Source of the DNA: Branchiostoma floridae
Lineage: Eukaryota; Chordata; Leptocardii; Amphioxiformes; Branchiostomatidae
NCBI RefSeq assembly: GCF_000003815.2
Contig: NC_049980.1
Coordinates: forward strand, 2,668,401 to 2,732,400
Reading direction: 5' to 3'
DNA: 64,000 nt
Under the pieces are notes generated by a model. The model had not been told where the DNA came from and made no database searches. It saw nothing but the letters and a program-made list of their open reading frames with translations. Of this stretch, positions 57,542 to 64,000 are shown one piece after another; position 1 is the first letter of the stretch; the number at the start of each line of letters is the position of its first letter. The position numbers and the translations under genes are program-made.

Positions 57542-60112
57542 CACAGCGCATCCTGTCAGCCCGCGAGAACAAATTGTGACCTCCAAGTCAACCTCCCAAT
57601 CCTGCTAATCTGTGATTACACCATCTTCACACCTATCTACCTTCCAACCTAGTCACTTGACCTGGGGAGAAAACAATCTGCCATAATCAGCCACTCTACC
57701 GTATTCAAACAAGTACGGAATCACACCAACAAACCAACAGGAATGCTCCTGCAAACCGGAACAATGAGCACCTACTATTAGAAAGCTTGCACGTTTACCT
57801 TCTGCATTTTCAGCCTTATGAACAATGGAGACTCAAAGTTGCTGACATGTTCCTAAGAAAACGCACTTGTGCTGCATTATCTATGTTCTTTGGTGGTCGT
57901 TTGATCTTTGGAACTTCATCCGACCTTGGTCCAATTCCAATCTGGTAGGGGTCAAGAGCTTTGAAAGGTGAAATTCTACAATCACACAATCATTAATACA
58001 TGGCTATCACTGTGCATGTAGGTTTCGTTCAATCTCGATACAACGTAAGGTCAAAGAAGGATTTACTGAATTAGTTTGGGAGCATACCTATCGCGCCGAT
58101 CGATACGCTGGCCACAAGTATGCATTTATGTCAATACATCTGGTCAAAACTGTCTGGTCACAAATTTTGCAGAGAACACCAAACAAAACGGGAATTTTTT
58201 TACATCTTCAATATTTTACACAGTTTAGAGAAACTATTTAACTTAAGTTTATCAGAGAATACGATTCCACTTCAAAGCCACTTGAATCTTATGATTATTT
58301 TAGAAGTATATTCTAAAGTCATTCCACGGCGGAGGTAGCATTTGCTTGTGTTTCAATCCAAATACGTCACATACACTTGCTCTAATCTCCTGAAAATATG
58401 CAGAAATAGCTTAAGGGCTGCGTGACAACGACCTGAACAAGTATTTCTCAGTTGGTAATTGCACTGTCAGGTGGCAATTTAGAACATCCAAACAGTCATC
58501 GGGTGAGACATTTTATTGGTGACCTTTGATAATGTATGAGACGTTATGCGTTTTGATTGAGACCAAAGCACGATTAAACTAACTCTCTGTCATTTTACAT
58601 GCATAATTGATATGTACGCCTAACCGAGGATAACAATATTATATGGTGTTTTAATAGAATAGCTTTTCCTGTGAGAAAAAGTAATGTTTATGGTGATTTT
58701 ATCCCTAATATGTAATTATATGTGTCATCAATATATACCGTACCTCTATGTCCATGTGATGCAAATACGTTCGATAGTTTGCCTCTACGATGGACATTCT
58801 ACATGTATTTTATGTGGCACTGATTTTTTCTTACTGTCAGAAATAATGAGGTACAAGAATATGCATCGACATGGCCCATTTCAATATACGTCGTGGACAA
58901 TTTATTCCCTCCTGACGCTACTCCATAAGTGTCTAGTAGGTACGGCAAACAGCTTTTCAATATTCCACACACATTACAGTCAATTACACCTGTCAGGCGA
59001 GTTCATTTTATTTGACGTATGTCGTTAATTTCACAGGGTGGAATCTCATATCAGGGAACTTCAGATGGTAGTTAGTGGAGTGTTTCAGTGTTACGTATAC
59101 TTCACAGGCAAGGGAGCAGCGCTTTTTTCATTCATCAATGAATAACACCAATAAGCTAAATTAGAACCATTCATCTCCGTACATAAACATTAGTATCTAA
59201 TTTTGATAAAGTAACGCGTGGTGTGTGAAAAGCAGCAGGACGACATTATGAAAGCTTTGTTGCCATCAGCTTGGATTGCATTACAAATGTCTTTCTGCAT
59301 TCTTAAACTTTAACTTTAACCCTAACAAAAACGTATCATTGTCAAGTCTAGTTTTGGTGTTATCGCAAGCCCATACCATCCCCGGGCTCACACTACAAGT
59401 TACAAGACGGGTCGAGATTCTAAGAAGAAAGATATCGATCGATTCTTGGGATTCCTGAAGATCCGGGTTGCCATGAAAAATTGATGATATTCCAGGTTTA
59501 CAAAGGGAGTAATGGGAAGTTAATTATGGTGGACATGCAGGCGGACGCGAACAGAACGGGCCGCGTTTGCCATAGAGCGTTTGTAAAATTTGTATGTAGC
59601 CAAATTAATTTTCAGAACAGGTTACCTACAGACTTGACTGGATTTAAGCAAAAAACAAGGTTTCCTGACACGCATCTCGAAGAGTGACGATGAGTATTGC
59701 TGGTGCGTTAAAGAAGGTTCATTGATAAGCTTTGACTATACATAAGAAAATTGCTTGAAACTGTTTAAATGCCATTACGTTAATGCCAAAGATATCAACA
59801 ATTTGGACAATCCAGTTGTTATCAGCTGCAGAGTAGTCTATCCCCCTTAATATCTCGTAAATAGACTGATCAACGTTAACAAAGCCAATTGCCTTTATAT
59901 GTAAACCACTGTGCCACAGTAGTTTATTCTTTGGAAATCCGTGTGCATAAAACATGAAGCTATGACACTACATCTCATAAGGCATCAGGACATGTGGAAT
60001 CCCCTTGGGAATCAAACCATTTCACAATGAATGTTGTAAACTCAAGTATTCCGGCCTGCTGGTTAATGAATATGTTTTGTCACAACTACCACGTAAAGAC
60101 ATGGTTACCCGC
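57542..60112. other. Intronic sequence, no supported gene
   Basis: Unique-looking sequence; the 114-codon plus frame at 58684-59028 is AT-rich and motif-free. No Kv2 exon is found here. Confidence 0.45.
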
Positions 60113-60189
60113 ATGAAATATTCATGGAGGCTATATTTTCAGCCTGTGTGTGTGGGGGGGGGGGGGGGGGGGGTCTGTGTGTGCGTGCC

Positions 60190-60224
<35 letters not shown>

Positions 60225-60619
60225 GAACAAGATAACTCAAAAAGCGCTGGATAGTTTGGTTTCATATATCAGCCTCCCTTGGTACTGCAGCGGAACTTCT
60301 GCAAATCATGCAAATGAAGATTTGATTTGCATAATTAATGAGGACATTGTATAATTATATTGCTTTCCATTACTGGACTTCAAGACATGGAATTCATGAA
60401 ATGTGGAACACAAACTGATGCCAATTATGCAAATGAAGAAACGATTTGCATAATCTACCCAAAAATTGCTTAATGATAAATGTTTGAAATCTTATACTTG
60501 TGACATGAGTAAGCTAGTCAATGGTGAACATCACCATGTAAAATTTATTGTAAGTCATTTGCATAAAATCTGCAAAAGCTCTGAATATTTCATGGAGGTA
60601 TGTGGTCGTTGAACTATAG
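60113..60619 (-). repeat. Family A copy with G20 and (TCTG)n
   Basis: Minus orientation. The terminus is the complement of ATTTCATGGAGGTATGTGGT at 60590-60610; ATGCAAATGAAG/ATTTGCATAAT pairs are at 60308-60340 and 60427-60455. GGTACTGCAGCGGAACTTC is at 60281, with a (TCTG)n tract at 60187-60224 and an unbroken G20 at 60154-60173. The inner end ATATTCATGGAGG is at 60118. Confidence 0.82.
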
Positions 60620-61999
60620 TTACGTTATTCTTCCTTCGTTCTATGACAAAAGTCAACAGAATTTGCCCAAATTGACATTCACTCTTCATCCAAAGTCAGT
60701 TTGTTTAAAGGGTCCAAGTGATACTAATGCATTATTAGGTTGAATGACTGATTGTTTGGTTCAATATTAGATCGTATGGATAATTACCCCTTGTTTTTGC
60801 GGCTATTTTGATTCGTTCTGCAGGCAGTATGGTATCAGATATAGGACCAGAAGTCATTTGGCTAGAATGTACAACTACATCTATGACATAAGATTGCAAC
60901 TGATGATACATAAAGAAGAATATTATTGGGATAAAGGCGATAATCAACATATTTGATGAAATGAACATCTTATTTTCACAATCAATTAGACATATTTCAT
61001 ACGTGAGTTCAAAAGGTTAATATCAATTAGTGAATGGAAGGAATTGGGCCATGGAACTTAAGGTCTTAATATGCTTAATTCATATGTCCCAGTGCCTTGT
61101 GCATCAGCATCATATATACAAGCTAACAACATCCCGATGATAAGATGAATAAATAAAACGTTGCACAATGTGTGATGTTGTGTTTGTGCAGCGGAGCAGA
61201 AGGTCGGCTCAACAGACTGCTCGCGAAAAGCACTTTGACATTTTCGTGTTGGAACTTTGGGAGGATGGGAATAATGATGGTGATCCATCACGGGTGATAT
61301 TGCTTTCATAACGTTAATCTAGGAGGTATTCAGGGGTATCCAGGGATTTCAAAACAAGCTATCAACCTAATAAGGGTAAAGTTAGAACGTTTAGCACGGA
61401 CACGACAATGCTTTGTTATACGGTTTCTACAGTACGATGAACTTTACACATGAACACATGTCAAAGTAAACTTATGTCAGTAAAACATTCCATGTGGAAG
61501 AACGATCAAGACACATTCAATATTTTTCCTAATATGTAATAATGATGTAATAGCGTTATCATTCCTATACCTCGATTTCGTAAACATTTTTTTAATCAAA
61601 ATATAATGGCTATAACGTTGCATTGTGAGAGACGAGTTGCATTTCCGAGAACGTTGGTTGGATCTTCCTGGAGGTTGGCGACGGCCATAGATTCCATCAA
61701 TCATACCTTTCAGATTACATCTTACCGCCCAAAGAACCAAAAGAGGCGGTCATAAAATTACCGACCTTTTGTTTACTTAACATAAAGCAACAGACAAGCA
61801 GACGTATTCATTGTTTTCGCACAGGCGAGTTAGGACATGTCTTTGTCCTGTTTGTTTCCTAGCAGCAAATTCAAATCATTAAATTGTAATTGAAGGCCCA
61901 CTGTCATGAAAGTTATGGAGTTAAATCTATATCTTCCTTTACAGTATTTGTGATATTGCAAGGAGAAAGATAAGCTATTTACAAGCAAAAATCGTAATA
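60620..61999. other. No supported gene
   Basis: Unique-looking sequence; short frames only. Confidence 0.5.
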
Positions 62000-62149
62000 C
62001 TGTAAATGCAGAAATGTTTGCGGTGAACATTTTTCCATGGCAATAAGAGACTACAGTGAATGGTGCTGCCGTGAAATTAAAACCACCGCAAAAAGTCATT
62101 TTCCCGCTACCGCGAAATTAAATCCCCGCAAACTTAAATACATTTATAG
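62000..62149 (-). mobile_element. Family F MITE, copy 2
   Basis: The ends CTGTAAATGCAGAAAT and AACTTAAATACATTTATAG are inverted. The interior AAACCACCGCAAAAAGTC, then CCCGCTACCGCGAAATTAAA, is the complement of copy 1 at 25378-25493. The flank GTACCTTGAGTTCAATAC is shared with copy 3. Confidence 0.8.
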
Positions 62150-62214
62150 TACCTTGAGTTCAATACAGATACATACAACATATCAACGCAGAACAAGGTA
62201 CAGAGTGAACTAGA

Positions 62215-62684
62215 GCTTCACGACCCCATACTTTCGCCAAAAGATTTTAACCGTTGCAACTGCTGTTTCAAACCTTTGCAACAGGTGTTTCAATTGTGTT
62301 TGTCATTAATTATGCAAATAAAATCATTTGCATAAATAATATTAGTTAACCATATGACATACACAATCTGTGTTAAGAAAGGTGTGTAATCACATTTTCT
62401 GACAATTTATGCAAATGAGGTAATCATAATTAATAATCAATGTTCGCCTATTCATAACTTTAAAATGTCACCACTTACTCTCTGTCCTAAGAGCTATCTA
62501 CCACTTAAGAATCATGACCACAGCATGTCGAAAACTCGAGAAATCGAACCCGGAAGTTCCGCTGCAGTACCATAACAAGCCGCTGGAGAGCCCTAGGGAA
62601 ATCTAATCGTTTCTAGGTCTCATCACACACATACCAAACGTCAATACAATCCATGCAGGCGTTCTTGAGTTATGGTGCATTTCT

Positions 62685-62720
<36 letters not shown>

Positions 62721-62922
62721 ACACACACACACATATATACTCACACACACACATACACACACACACACATACTACACACATACTACAGTGTATGGTGCTG
62801 CCATGAAATTAAAACCACCGCGAAAAGTCATTTTTCCCGCTACCACGAAATTAAATTCTCGCGAAATTAAATCCCCCGCGAAAATGCATTTATAGTACCT
62901 TGACTTCAATACCGATACACAG

Positions 62923-63004
<82 letters not shown>

Positions 63005-63062
63005 ACAAACACACACAAACAAAAAATGCTACCCAAAATATAACCTTCTTGGCGAAGGTAAT
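62215..63062 (+). repeat. Family A copy interrupted by a family F MITE
   Basis: Starts GAGCTTCACGACCCCATACT and ends TATAACCTTCTTGGCGAAGG. It contains TTATGCAAATAAAATC and ATGCAAATGAGG segments, the AAGAGCTATCTACCACTTAAGAATCATG block, GGAAGTTCCGCTGCAGTACC and an (AC)n tract split at 62785-62925 by a family F MITE. Its ends read GGCGAAGG instead of ATGGAGG, a subfamily difference. Confidence 0.82.
62785..62895 (-). mobile_element. Family F MITE, copy 3, inside a CA tract
   Basis: CAGTGTATGGTGCTGCC through AAAACCACCGCGAAAAGTCA to ATGCATTTATAG. It shares the extra flank GTACCTTGACTTCAATAC with copy 2, 750 bases away, so one probably arose from the other together with flanking DNA. The (AC)n tract resumes at 62931. 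Confidence 0.8.
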
Positions 63063-64000
63063 AAGATACCTGTTATGCCTTTTACGGAAACATAGATTAC
63101 AACGGTACCCAGCCGGCTACAGGAGACTGTAAGAAATACGCAGAGGCCCCCAGGCTCTTGGAGGCAGGCCAGACCACTGGCCCATATAGGTCATCCCTAA
63201 TGACTCATTGCTACGCAGGCGCACAGCGTTGCGGACGTACACCTTGATTGCCGATGACTAATGAGTTCATTTAGGTAAACAGTGCAGATTGACAACGTGC
63301 TGGGGTACAGGCGAGCAGAACAGGTCATCGGGGTCAATATAGAGAGTATACGAAGACATCTATAGCCAACCCAATTACACCGACTGAACAAGATAATAAA
63401 GAATAAGGGCAGTAGGCTTGCTGTGTTCATCTAAGTTGCCGTCGTACAGTTCGTTACTGACTATTTCATATCCCTGGAAAACGCTTGGTAGGGTTTGTGT
63501 GGTTTCTGGGGTTTTCTTACAACAATAGGAAAGTAACATTGTCTGGTTTGCATAAATAAAAACGGGAAAAAATGTCAATGAAATGCGGTAGTTTGTAAGC
63601 GCCTTTAGTAAAATAAACTAACTAGCATTAGATAAAGTCAACTTCTCCTCGCTGTCCAGTTATAGTAGAGATACAATAGCGCATTAGGAATATGAATTTT
63701 GCTACATAATTTTACAGAACAATGTAAATTCTAAGTCTATGAAATAGGAAACTAGTTTTTTACAGGCCTATACAGTTTATTTCTCTATTTGCTAACGTTA
63801 TACATTTTATTGAAAATGGCATTCGTTCTTTATTCTATTAGTCAAATTTGAATTATCTTTTTTTCAGAGGGGTGCGGATATGTTTTCCGGTTTCAATATG
63901 TGGTCTGTAACACCTTAATCTTGTGAATACATGCCTGTCCCTCATATTTTACTGTCATTATGCGTTTCTTTAAGAAACTCTTGAAAATCGATATCTTTTA
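63063..64000. other. No supported gene
   Basis: Unique-looking sequence to the window end; no Kv2 exon and no repeat recognised. Confidence 0.45.

Overview
This window is eukaryotic, non-coding-rich genomic DNA, most likely from a cephalochordate (amphioxus, Branchiostoma). That attribution is an inference. It rests on an exon with the NPMY cytoplasmic-tail style I associate with amphioxus type II membrane proteins, an invertebrate-chordate Kv2 (Shab/KCNB) exon, and a dense load of small non-autonomous transposons and minisatellites. A run of exactly 100 Ns (18417-18516) marks an assembly gap. Most long open frames here are repeat or intron read-through, so only a few coding pieces are called.

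Coding content: (1) 5670-5739, minus strand, is a first coding exon with a signal peptide and a strong splice donor; the rest of that gene is not recognised. (2) 14329-15100, 16736-16839 and probably 18210-18285, plus strand, form the start of a type II transmembrane protein, with phase-compatible splice sites. (3) 44326-44898, plus strand, is the first coding exon of a Kv2 potassium channel carrying the whole T1 domain. The membrane part is not found before 64000, so intron 1 is at least 19 kb long. (4) 43276-43728, minus strand, is an unproven membrane-anchored reading frame head-to-head with Kv2. (5) 38335-38451, plus strand, is a weak exon candidate.

Repeat layout: 1-3165 is a ~193-bp satellite array. 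4607-5053, 25833-26078 and 35758-36604 are inverted-repeat transposons with visible target-site duplications. 9485-12060 is a composite GC-rich palindromic and minisatellite block containing an 0.87-kb element found again, inverted, at 22862-23730. 18864-20335 is a 43-bp minisatellite. 49775-50339 and 56721-57528 are two Penelope-like element remnants with inverted terminal repeats and ~12-bp target-site duplications; the second has a 5'-truncated LINE nested in it. LINE fragments also lie at 36713-37330 and 45478-45775, both minus strand. A roughly 0.5-1.1-kb family, called family A here, is scattered through the window at 7590-8280, 8421-8790, 13566-14243, 15187-15935, 24066-24870, 33560-34000, 37560-37800, 39240-42080, 60113-60619 and 62215-63062. 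It carries many octamer (ATGCAAAT) motifs and often ends in a CA microsatellite.

No operon-like cooperation is expected or seen. Links between parts are mainly transposons next to or inside genes. One family A copy ends about 10 bases before the type II gene's earliest ATG and another sits in its first intron. No clearly new multi-gene system is visible. The most unusual items are the cell-cycle-like (CDE/CHR) motif in nearly every satellite unit, the palindromic G/C block, the inverted-repeat Penelope-like elements and a 44-bp-arm hairpin at 33823-33929.
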